Shown here one piece after another: positions 1-11,300 of a stretch of 64,000 nucleotides of DNA (positions are counted from its first letter, which is position 1; every line of letters begins with the position of its first letter). The notes under the pieces were generated by a model. It had not been told where the DNA came from. It did not search any database and saw nothing but the letters and a program-made list of their open reading frames with translations. The stretch covers positions 27,175,261-27,239,260 of the forward strand of contig NC_132878.1 in the NCBI RefSeq assembly GCF_030463535.1. Reading direction: 5' to 3'. Position numbers and translations under genes: made by a program. Origin of the DNA: Salminus brasiliensis. Lineage: Eukaryota; Chordata; Actinopteri; Characiformes; Bryconidae.

Positions 1-9
1 GTGTGTGTG

Positions 10-66
<57 letters not shown>

Positions 67-1140
67 AAGAGCGAGCAATGACACCCTGAGGGTGGTTCCT
101 TGAAGTGAGTGAGTGTGTTTGTGTGTGTGTGTGTGGTTAATTTAGCATGCACCACTACAGACTTTGATTAATGTGGTGGCCTATAATCCTGCCTGTGTGT
201 GTATGTGTGTGTGCATTGTGTGTTTTACTGACCTACACGCTACAGTAATACTGCAAGAACATATGCTACACAGTATTTGTATGTGCAAGGACATAAGTGC
301 ATTGGTTATAACAGGATTTTGTACCAATTCTGAGTTATTTAACCAAGATGTTGCAAAATATCACTACTCACTATTGTAATTTTCGAAATATTCACAGTCT
401 GATCAACGACACACCTTCTGGGTTCAGCTCTACTGCAGTATTCAGTGTTTGCAGTGTTTCGGTGGTATCCAGTGTTTCTGTGGTACATTTTGTTTTTAGT
501 GTATCCAGTGTTTCTATGGTATCCAGTGTTTTTGTCTAATCCAATATTTCTGTGGTATCCTGGTTTTCTGTTGTATTCAGGTTTTCTGTCATATCCAGTG
601 TTTCTGTGGTATCTTGTATTTCTATGATATCCGGGGTTTCTGTGGTATCCTGGGTTTCTGTGGTCGCCAGTGTTTCTGTGGTATCCAGTGTTTCTGTGGT
701 CTCCAGTGTTTCTGTGGTATCCTGTGATTCTGTGGTGCCCAGTGTTTCTGTGGTATCCAGTGTTTCTGTGGTCTCCAGTGTTTCTGTGGTATCCAGTAAT
801 TCTGTGGTATCTTGTGTCATCAGCTCATTTTCATAAAGTTGCTCCAGAGGAGAGGCAGCAGAGGGAATTTTGCCACTCTGTGGTGTCAGTTACATGTAGA
901 CTATAGTCTGTTATCACATCATATGACATTTTATTTGAAAAATACACAGTGGCCAAAGGCCACTGTGGACATCAAACATACAATGCTTACAATTCGGTAT
1001 CCCAACTCAAAACTTGTGACCTCCACTACTGGACGTGTGAGTGTGTATGTGTGTACGTGAGAGACTGAGAGACTTATATGCTTAGAAGAACTACAGGTTC
1101 ATCCTGACCCACTGCTCCTGCTGCTGGGGTTGGAAGATAA
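1..1140. repeat. GA/GT microsatellites and an 18-bp minisatellite (428-812)
   Basis: A GA run (about 14-64) and GT runs (about 115-135) open the window. Positions 428-812 are a tandem array of an 18-bp unit, tctgtggtatccagtgtt, with 15-bp deletion variants. Because 18 is a multiple of three, both strands stay open for about 94 codons, but no gene is indicated. The rest is unremarkable. Confidence 0.8.
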
Positions 1141-1576
1141 AAGAAGAAAAAAGCGCGAGTGAGAGATTATGAGGGTTGAAGAATAGAAAGGAATGACTGA
1201 AAAAGCACAAGAAAGAAAGAAAGAAAAAAGAAAAAGAAACAAATGAAAAAAGAAAGAAAAAACAAATAAAAAGAAATAATGAATAAATGAATAAAAAACA
1301 GAAAGAAAAGCAATACAGAAAGAAAAAAGCAACCAAGAAAGAAACACATAAAACTAGAAAAAGTAAAAAGAAAGGATAAAAGAAAGAGAAAGAGAAAAAG
1401 AAGAAGAACAAGAAAGAGAAAGAAATAGTGAAAGAAAGGAAAACAGAAAAAGAAAGAGAGCAAGAGAAAGAAGGAATGAAATAGAGAAAGGCAGAAAGAG
1501 AGAAAGAAATAAAAAGGGAAAAAGAGAGTGAGAGAAAAAGAAAGAAAGAAAAAGGGATAAAAGAAATAAAGAAATA

Positions 1577-1632
<56 letters not shown>

Positions 1633-1860
1633 AATAGTGAGGTCAACAAAGAAAAAAGAAATGATAAAAGAAAAAAGAAAATAGAAAGAATAAAGAAACA
1701 AATAAATAAGTAGTGAAAATAAAAAAGAAAGAAATGGTGAAGTTAAAAAAGAAAAAAGGAAGAAAATTAGAAATGAAAGAAAATAAAGAAATAGTGAGAT
1801 AAAGAAAGTAGAGAAACCACAGAATAAACAAAAAAAGGTGAAACAATGTGAGAAGAAGAA

Positions 1861-1938
<78 letters not shown>

Positions 1939-1975
1939 GGAGGGAGGGAGAGTGAAAGAAGAAGAAGAAAAAGAA
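1141..1975. repeat. Long purine-biased tract with GAAA and GA arrays
   Basis: Roughly 830 bases are overwhelmingly A and G on the plus strand, with perfect GAAA repeats (about 1573-1634) and a GA run (about 1866-1946). Lysine/glutamate or serine/phenylalanine ORFs here are composition artefacts. Confidence 0.85.
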
Positions 1976-2126
1976 GTAGGAGAAGAAAAGAGGGAGACTC
2001 ATCCTGCTTAATCCTGCTGTCAATAATGCATCACCATGGAAACAGCCAGAGGAATTAAAGTAGAAGGAAACACACATGTATGTTTGTTTTGCTGTATTAA
2101 ATAGGACCGCTTAGGATTGTAAAAGC

Positions 2127-3430
2127 TGAATAATTCTACATCCAAACCCTGACCAACCTTAACCCTACCAGTCCTAACCTTACACCTAACCTAAATCAAC
2201 CCATAACCTTACCCTTACCAGTCCTAACCTTAAACCTAAACTAAAACAACCCATAACCTTACCCCTACCAGTCCTAACTTTAAACCTAATCTAAATCGAC
2301 CCATGACCTTACCCCTACAAGTCCTAACCTTAAACCTAACCTAAATCAACCCATAACCTTACCCCTACCAGTCCTAACCTTAAACCTAACCTAAATCAAC
2401 CCATGACCTTACCCCTACCAGTCCTAACTTTAAACCTAATCTAAATCGACCCATGACCTTACCCCTACAAGTCCTAACCTTAAACCTAACCTAAATCAAC
2501 CCATAACCTTACCCCTACCAGTCCTAACCTTGAACCTAACCTAAATCAACCCATAACCTTACCCCTACCAGTCCTAACCTTAAACCTAACCTAAATCAAC
2601 CCATAACTTTACCCCTACCAGTCCTAACCTTAAACCTAACCTAAATCGACCCTTGACCTTACCCCTACCAGTCCTAACCTTAAACCTAATCTAACTCAAC
2701 CCATGACCTTACCCCTACCAGTCCTAACTTTAAACCTAATCTAAATCGACCCATGACCTTACCCCTACAAGTCCTAACCTTAAACCTAACCTAAATCAAC
2801 CCATAACCTTACCCCTACCAGTCCTAACCTTAAACCTAACCTAAATCAACCCATGACCTTACCCCTACCAGTCCTAACTTTAAACCTAATCTAAATCGAC
2901 CCATGACCTTACCCCTACAAGTCCTAACCTTAAACCTAACCTAAATCAACCCATAACCTTACCCCTACCAGTCCTAACCTTGAACCTAACCTAAATCAAC
3001 CCATAACCTTACCCCTACCAGTCCTAACCTTAAACCTAACCTAAATCAACCCATAACCTTACCCCTACCAGTCCTAACTTTAAACCTAATCTAAATCGAC
3101 CCATGACCTTACCCCCACCAGTCCTAACCTTAAACCTAACCTAAATCAACCAATAACCTTACCCCTACCAGTCCTAACCTTAAACCTAACCTAAATCAAC
3201 CCATAACTTTACCCCTACCAGTCCTAACCTTAAACCTAACCTAAATCAACCCTTGACCTTACCCCTACCAGTCCTAACCTTAAACCTAATCTAACTCAAC
3301 CCATGACCTTACCCCTACCAGTCCTAACCTTAAACCTAACCTAAATCAACCCATAACCTAACCCCTACCAGTCCTAACTTTAAACCTAACCTAAATTCTC
3401 CCATGACCTTAAACATACCAGTCCTAACTT
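2127..3430. repeat. 50-bp CCTAA-rich minisatellite, about 25 copies
   Basis: The unit gtcctaaccttaaacctaac then ctaaatcaacccataacctt acccctacca recurs every 50 bases from 2171. Two variant types (aacctta with tcaacc, and aacttta with tcgacc) alternate in blocks, which indicates higher-order duplication. A degenerate CCTAA-rich tail continues to about 3770. Confidence 0.93.
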
Positions 3431-3770
3431 ACCTTAACTAATCCTTACCATAACCTTTAAAAGCCTACCTCTAAATCTAAACATTACCTTAACCTCAATC
3501 TTAACCTATCTTAATCTCAGTATCCCACACCTAAACCTAACCATCACCTTAACCACAGTAACCTACACTTAAACATAACCCTAACCTTTAGGAACTTTAG
3601 GAACCTAAACCTAACCCTAAACTAATCCCAGTATCCCACACCTAACCTTAACCCAAAACGTAACCTCAATACCCTACAACTAAACCTAACCTTAAACTTA
3701 ATCTTAGTAACCTACAATTATACCTAATCCTAACCCTAAACTTAAATTCAGTAACCTACACCTAAACAAG

Positions 3771-4860
3771 AAGGCATCAGGAAGGCAGCCAAGCAGTTGG
3801 TATTCTAACTTTACTCGTTTGATTGTTAACCAGCCACAGCCTTAGCTGACCAGTTAAAGAAAATACTGATTTCTCTAATACAGACTTTTGGTAAATGACA
3901 TCCTTTAGGGGGTGGTCCTATTGTGTAAGATTGTTTGAACATGGTATGGATTAACATACATTATATGTCCAAATGTTTGTGGACACCCTTTCTAATGAAT
4001 GCATTAAGCTAGTTTAAGTTGCACCCATTACTGTCTTGCCCTCAGCTCTTGTCGCTGGATGAAATCAAATCCTCACAGCAATAGTTCAAACACAAGGAGA
4101 AAGACTTCTATGGAAGGACCATGGAAAGATGGAGCAGAATAAACACATTACCTATAGACTTGATTTCAGAAGAAACAATGAATGAGTAGATGTCCCAATA
4201 CTTTTCCCAGCTCAGATGTTGGTATTTATTTCAAATGTGACAGCTGTGAAAGATGTTGGGTTTTTGGTCTAAAACTGTGCACTTAGGACTGTTCTCCTGT
4301 GTTTCTCACTAATTTAATAAATAACCTGTTGGCATGTTTTTTTCTGGTACAGAACCTCATTTGTTCCATGATATTTTACATGGTTATTCACTTAACCTCT
4401 TCCTGTAAGACCTCTGGTGGCCACTCTGCCAGTGTAATGGTAAAAAGTATTGGTTGAATATGTGTTTACTGGTGTAAATCCACCCCCAGAGCAGTTATGG
4501 TGCATGTATGTTCACACTGCACATAGCTAAATAGATCAGTGTGTAGAATCAATTAAAGCTTTTTGTGAACTACCATGTTCTCACTGCTGTAAAAAAGATG
4601 GACCATGTTTTCGTTCTTGTTGGATGCACTGTGTTTTTTCTTGAGTAAATGCAGTGACATCACTGAGGATCATGTTATTAATTGAGAGGCTAAAAAAAGA
4701 GGCTAAATTGAATTCAACAGCTGGATAGAAAACTAATGGAATCAGCCTTTTTCAAAGATTTGGGGAAATGCAGCTTTTATCTTGATGCTTTTTACAATAT
4801 AGGGAAACTGCAGGTCTCATCCTCACAGCCCTTACAGTCAGCATATAGTTTTAAGCCTCC
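3771..4860. mobile_element. Non-autonomous Tc1-like element (about 3955-4215) in otherwise plain sequence
   Basis: The left end reads atatgtccaaatgtttgtgg and the right end gatgtcccaatacttttccc, a typical imperfect Tc1/mariner terminal pair. The 260 bp between them has no ORF. The flanks to 4860 contain nothing I recognise. Confidence 0.55.
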
Positions 4861-4869
4861 CTCTGTCTC

Positions 4870-4873
4870 TATG

Positions 4874-4940
<67 letters not shown>

Positions 4941-5189
4941 TTCTCTTGCAGGGTTTTAGTAACACTTGAACACTCTTCCGTATCGATCTGGAGATTAGCT
5001 CACCTTGACCCCCAAAACCTCTCCGGGGGCCGTTACCACGGAGATACAAATGTGGGAAAGAGGCTTTAGCTAGCCCCAGACTCCCTGTGCTCTTCTTCTT
5101 CTCTCTCATTCTCTCTCTCTCGCTCTCCTTTAACTCAATGCCTCTGCTCCCTGTTGTAATCTTTCACTTGTTTGCTCTCCTCTTCTCTC

Positions 5190-5267
<78 letters not shown>

Positions 5268-5600
5268 CCTTTATTGTAATGTGCTGTGCTGTTCTCTCAT
5301 ATTCAGTTGTAATTGTTTTCTCTTCTTTCTCTCTTTCTCTCATCTTGTGTTCTTAACCCTTCACTGTTCTCCTGCTGTGCCTTAAACTGTGGACCCTCTG
5401 AACTAAAGGCATTCTAAGTGTTTCTCTGCAGGAAACAGGGAGGAACACACACAACCATAAAGCCGACAACTTCAATACTCCTAGTGATCAAAAACACACC
5501 TCATGCATTAAAGAGCCTGTCCCAGAGGAAAGAACTATTGAAGTTAAGATCTCCTCCTAGTCTCATTATTTCTACTAGACACTGTTTGTCCTGTTTGAGA
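4870..5600. repeat. Two CT microsatellites and flanking CT-rich sequence
   Basis: CT dinucleotide runs lie at about 4878-4942 and 5188-5275. Short ORFs across them are repetitive Ser/Leu or Arg/Glu strings and are not supported as genes. Sequence 5276-5960 shows no recognised feature. Confidence 0.85.
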
Positions 5601-5989
5601 CCAGTGTAAGATGTAAGCATTTTTCTCCTGTTTATGAAATGTTCTGAAATGAAAACTTAATTTAATGTTAATGTTATTAACATTAGTTATTGTTATTAGG
5701 CTAATGTTTCAACTGTCTAGCTAATGGTTTGAAGTTATTTTGAAGAATTATGAGGTAATCGTCCTTCTTTGTTATTCCTTCCTCTATGTGCAACATATCA
5801 GTTTCAAGACAGCACCAGAGCTTAAAGGCGTTTCATACGACTTCAATTTAGTCCACTCTTTGTAAAATTCAGCGAATGTTTCATCATGGTTCAATAGCTG
5901 TTTGCTAGAATAGTGGGATTACTTGGATTCATACATAATTCAAAATACTGTTAGGAAACATGAGTTGGAGAGGCTGTAAGCTAATCATG

Positions 5990-7195
5990 ATGATGGACAA
6001 GACCTATGGCAGTCACTGTACTAACGCAGTAGCGCCGTTGGACGAGACTGGTGGCAGGCGTTCTACTACCACAGTAGCGGTGTTGGATAAGGCCGGTGGC
6101 AGCCACTGTAATACGGTTGTAGTGCCGTTGGACGAGACCGGTGGCAGTTGTTTTACTAACACAGTTGCTGTGTTGGATAAGGCTGGTGACAGGCGCTCTA
6201 TTACCGCAGTAGCGGCATTGGACGAGACCGGTGGCAGGCATTCTGCTAACGCAATAGCGGTGTTGGATAAGACTGCTGCTAGGTGCTCTAATACCACAGT
6301 AGCAACATTGGACGAGACTGGTGGCAGGCGTTCTACTTCCGCAGTAGCGATGTTGGACGAGACCGGTGGTAGACAGTCTACTACCAAAGTAGCTGCATTG
6401 GATAAAGTTGGTAGCAGACGTTCTACTACCGCAGTAGCAGTGTTGGATAAGACTGGTGGTAGGCGCTCTACTACCGCAGTAGCTGCGTTGGACGAGACTA
6501 GTGTCGGGCGTCCACTACCGCAGCAGCGATGTTGGACGAGACTGGTGGTAGACGTTCTACTACTGCAGTAGCAGTGTTGCATAAGACTGGTGGCAGGTGC
6601 TCTACTACCGCAGCAGCAACGCTGGACGAGACTGGTGGCAGGCGCTCCACTACCGCAGCAGCAACGCTGGACGAGACTGGTGGCAGACGTTCTACGACCA
6701 CAGTAGCGGTGTTGGATAAGGCTGGTGGCAGACGTTCTACGACCACAGTAGCGGTGTTGGATAAGGCCGGTGGCAGGTGCTCTACTACTACAGTAGCAGT
6801 GTTGGATAAGGCTGGTGGCAGACGTTCTACGACCACAGTAGCAGTGTTGGATAAGGCTGGTGGCAGACGTTCTACTACTACAGTAGCAGTGTTGGATAAG
6901 GCTGGTGTCAGACGTTCTACTACTACAGTAGCAGTGTTGGATAAGGCTGGTGGCAGACGTTCTACTACTACAGTAGCAGTGTTGGATTAGACTGGTGGCA
7001 GACGTTCTACTGCCACAGTAGTGGTGTTGGATAAGGCCAGTGGCAGGCGTTCTACTACCACAGTAGTGGTGTTGGATAAGGCCAGTGGCAGGCGTTCTAC
7101 TACCACAGTAGCAGCATTAGACGAGACCAGTGGCAGACGTTCCACTACTGCAGTAGCGGGGTTGGATAAGGCCGGTTGCAGGCCTAGTGCCTAGA
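5990..7195. repeat. 45-bp minisatellite, about 26 copies
   Basis: The 45-bp unit encodes on the plus strand a 15-residue period such as LDKAGGRRSTTTVAV, open for about 200 codons, then a frame slip near 6505, then about 150 codons. The minus strand is also open (SNTATVVVERLPPAL). Early copies are divergent and copies after 6680 are nearly identical, as in recent homogenisation. There is no splice or start context, so I call it a minisatellite. Confidence 0.88.
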
Positions 7196-7534
7196 ATTTG
7201 GGGGGCAGAGCCTCTGAAGGAGCAGTAAAGTGGGGGGGGGGCATTTGTCTCTCTATCTATCGCTCCTAAATTTATCGTCTTTTTCTTTTTTTTCTGCTGT
7301 CAGACAGAGATCTACGTATCCTTCTGATCTGTGGGAGCTTTGTGCTTCTGTGTGTGTGTATGTGTGTGTGGGAGAGACATAGAGAGAGAAATAAAAAGAG
7401 AGAGAGATAAAGAGAGAAAAGCAATATGGTGTTTAGTACCCATAATATGCATTTGGATATTTCAAATTGATAATATAAACACTCCAATGGAATGTGTGTG
7501 TGTGTGTGTGTGCGCGTGTGTGTATGGGTGTGTG

Positions 7535-7587
<53 letters not shown>

Positions 7588-8640
7588 ATGCAAGCAGAAG
7601 GGTAATGAACACTGATGCAATGCTGACTCAATGGAAGCCAATGATTATAATCTCTATTTGCCCACCCTATGCCCCCTTTACTCTCTCACACCATCTCTCT
7701 TTCTCCCTCTCTCTTTCTCTTTCTCTCTCCATCTTTCTCTCTGGATCTCTCCTTCGCTCTTCCTTTCCTTCTTTTTTTCTCCTTCCTTTTTCCACCTCCC
7801 CCACCCACCCTATCTCTTTCTTTCTGTCTGTCTTTCTCTCACACCCCATTCTTTCTTTTTCTGTCTCTTTTGCCTTCTACCCCAGTCTGTCTCTTTTCTA
7901 CCTTCTCTCTCTCTCTCTAAAATGATCTTGAACACTCTTTTTTTCTCTGTCTCCTTCTTCGCCTTCCCCCTCTCTCTGCTCGTAGCTGAGCTCAGAGTGA
8001 AAGCTGAGCTCAGCTAAAATCTTTGTCACTTTGGTTTTATTTACACATATTGAAAATAAATAAATAAAGCAAACTGAAAAATAAACAAACACAAGATTTT
8101 CAGACTTCTGGATCACAGTGACACTTTGAGAAGAAGGCACAGGTCTTAGTATGCATGTACACACACACACACACACAAACACACAGTATTATTCTCCATG
8201 CCAACATAACACTATTATTATTATTATTATCATTATTGTTGTTTTTGTTGTTGTTATTATTATTATTATTATTATCCCAAACTTCTTTAAACTCTGATTA
8301 TTTTATCTGCCTGAAACAGTACAACTCTTTATGTTCTTTACACTCTCATTCTTTTTACTCTCCACATTTTACACTCTTTACACTCTTCACACTGTTTACA
8401 CTTTGAACTTTTTTACACCTCTTACAGTCCTTACACTTTCTTATACTCCTCACTTTTTCCCACAATTTGCTTTCTTTATACTCCTTGCACTCCGGAGACT
8501 CCTTCAACTTTTTGACTTTTTCCACTTTTCACACTGCTTACGCTTCTATCACTCTTTCTGCACTCTTTGCACTCTTGACGCTTTTAACACTTTTTGCCTG
8601 AAAAGAATTGCTATGAGGCTGAAGTCGCTCTGATCTGGGT
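7196..8640. repeat. Simple-repeat cluster: GT, CT, CA, ATT and CACTCTTT-rich runs
   Basis: A GT run (about 7494-7583), CT-rich DNA (7690-7920), a CA run (8158-8182), an ATT run (8213-8275) and a degenerate ttacactctt repeat (8320-8590) follow each other. No gene is recognised. A G10 homopolymer sits at about 7231-7241. Confidence 0.8.
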
Positions 8641-8863
8641 GCTGGTTACATAAGCAACGTCTGAAAGGACTTGAATTAGAGCCTGAAAATGACTGAAATC
8701 AGATTGAACTCTTTCCAGACCCACCAATTCCCCCTCCCCAGTCTCGTGTCTCTGGTAGCCCAGCTCAGTCTCACTGCGCTGGGCTTTAAATCTCTGGAAT
8801 CCCCCTTGACTCTCTGCTGGATCTTCTGTAAGCCTGCAGCTTATTCACACACTGAGAAGTGAA

Positions 8864-8900
<37 letters not shown>

Positions 8901-9080
8901 GATACAGAGGGATGAGGCAGATGCACACATACAGAGTCAGATATACCTTACTGATACCTTACTGATCTTAATGAACAGGTTACAATGTAAAGATTGGTGT
9001 CAGACAGGGGTTTCTAGCAGATCATGGTGTGTTTATACTATGATAGTGTTAATAAACATTGATTAAATAAATCACAATAT
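8641..9080. other. Unique-looking sequence with one CA run
   Basis: A CA microsatellite lies at about 8867-8896. Nothing else is recognised. Confidence 0.6.
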
Positions 9081-9089
9081 ATCATGCTA

Positions 9090-10130
9090 ACCTTAATTTA
9101 CACCTTAATCTACACCTACACCTAGCCTGAATCCAACCTTAACCCACACGTTACTCTACACCTAAACTTAACTTTCACCCACACCTTAATCTACACATAA
9201 ACCTAACTTTAACTACACCTTAATCTACACATAAACCTAACTTTAACTACACCTTAATCTACACATAAACCTAACCTGAACCTAACTTTAACTCACACCT
9301 TAATCTATACCTAAACCTAACTTTAACTACACCTAAACCTAACTTTAACTACACCTTAATCTAAACATAAACCTAACCTGAACCTAACTTTAACTCACAC
9401 CTTAATCTACACCTAAATTTAACTTTCACCCACACCTTAATCTACACATAAACCTAACTTTAACTACACTTTAATCTACACCTAAACCCAACTTTAACTA
9501 CAGCTTAATTTACACCTAAACCTAACCTGAACCTAACTTTAACTCACCCCTTAATCTACACCTAAACTTAACTTTCACCCACACCTTAATCTACACATAA
9601 ACCTAACCTGAACCTAACTTTAACTCACAGCTTACTCTACACTTAAACTTAACTTTCACCCACACCTTAATCTACACACAAACCTAACCTGAACCTAACC
9701 TTAACCCTTCACCTTAATCTACTCCTAAACCTAAACTGAACCTAACCTTAACCCTTTACCTTAATCTACACCTAAACCTAGCTTTAATCTAACCTTAACC
9801 TACACTTTGTTTTGCACCTAAAACCAACCTTAAACTACACCTTAATCTAGGTTAATCTATTTTAACCCACAACATAACCTTGATAAATAATAATAAACAT
9901 AATCTTAACATAACTTTAACACACATCATAATTTACACCCAATCCTTACCTTTATCCTTTGCTATAATCTACAACTAAACCTGACCTTAACCCTTAACCT
10001 TAATTTACACCCAAACCTTACCTTAACCCTTCGTCTTAATGTACACCTAAACCTAACTTTAACCCTCCACCTCAATTTACACCTAAACCCAACCATAACT
10101 TAATCTTAACCTAACCTTAACCTTAATCAT
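9090..10130. repeat. Degenerate CCTAA-rich minisatellite
   Basis: Loose repeats of the type acaccttaatctacacctaa and cctaactttaact with variable spacing fill this kilobase. It resembles the arrays at 2.1-3.8 kb and 33.8-34.6 kb in base content but not in unit length. Confidence 0.8.
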
Positions 10131-10429
10131 TCTTGCATTCCTTTTTTTCCAAAATATGATCTTCACTCAGTACATGATCTGTACTCACATCTAACAAGGA
10201 GATACACACACAGAGAGTTGTTTATGAAGCTGTAATGATGACTGATACCTGTTACTTCCCATCAGTTGCCATGACAATATGATCACCCACTAAGGAAGCC
10301 TGACACAAAAAGTACAGATTGCACACATTCACACACACATACACAGTAGGTCCTGCAGAGAAAATGAAACACCTGTGTCTCATACCTGCTGTTTAGAACA
10401 ATCTCTGTCAGAAGTAATGTAAGTATGGT

Positions 10430-10495
<66 letters not shown>

Positions 10496-10739
10496 CTGGC
10501 ACGCCTTGGCTACAATAATACAAAATCAAAAGTAATATAGCAAAATAAATATGGATTCATAGTTTTTGTGACAAGCCTTCATTTCACCATGACAACTGAT
10601 GACCTCTTATAGATATCAGTAGGTGTATTTATGTGCATCTTTATTTAAATCCTTTAGTGCAAGAGAGAACCACTAAGAGGAACCAAGACACAAAAGGAGA
10701 ACCCCTTCTCCCCTGGATGGAAATACACACACACACACA

Positions 10740-10800
<61 letters not shown>

Positions 10801-11300
10801 GTACACACAATAAATATTTGATCAGTGTAGAGGAGTGATGGTAAACAGCTGAAGACCCTGGTTTAGGCTTTGGGTTGAAGTTAAAAAAAAGGTGAAGGCC
10901 ATCTGGTAGTGAACACACACTCACACACACATGTGTTAGGGGCAGTGAGTACACACACACACCCAGAGCGGTGGGCAGCCAACTCCAGCGCCCGGGGAGC
11001 AGAGAGGGTTAAGGTTAGCGTAAGGTCTATGATTAGGTTTATGTTTTAGTTAAAGTTAAAGTTAGCATTAGGTCTATGATTAGGTTTTAGGTCTAAGTTT
11101 GAAGTTTAGAGTTAGGTCTATGATTTAGTTTTAGGTTTTGGTTTGAAGTTTAGTGTTAGGTCTTTGATTTAGTTTTAGGTTTTGGATGGAAGTTTAGGGT
11201 TAGGTCTGTGATAAGGTTTAGGTTTGAAGTTAAGATTAGTGTTAGGTCTATAATTAGGTTTAGGTTCTTTTCTTTCTCTACCTTAAGAGTGTCAATTTAT
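10131..11300. repeat. GT and CA microsatellites, SINE fragment (about 10903-11010), TTAGGT-rich repeat
   Basis: A GT run at about 10432-10493 and a CA run at about 10724-10793 flank plain sequence. At about 10903-11010 a piece of the same SINE as at 32.7-33.0 kb is present (ctggtagtgaacacacactc, ccagcgcccggggagcagag). From 11010 to 11275 a degenerate ggttaggtctatgattaggt repeat follows, the G-rich complement type of the CCTAA arrays. Confidence 0.7.

Noticed and set aside
1091..2077. Phe/Leu/Ser-rich membrane-like ORFs on the minus strand
   Set aside because: They are the complement of a GAAA/GA polypurine tract; hydrophobicity is a composition effect.
2127..3430. CRISPR array or interstitial telomere
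   Set aside because: Units are tandem with no unique spacers, and the sequence is CCTAA-rich but not TTAGGG repeats.
5960..6990. A repeat protein with LDKAGGRRSTTTVAV units
   Set aside because: The minus strand is equally open, a frame slip breaks it near 6505, and there is no gene context.
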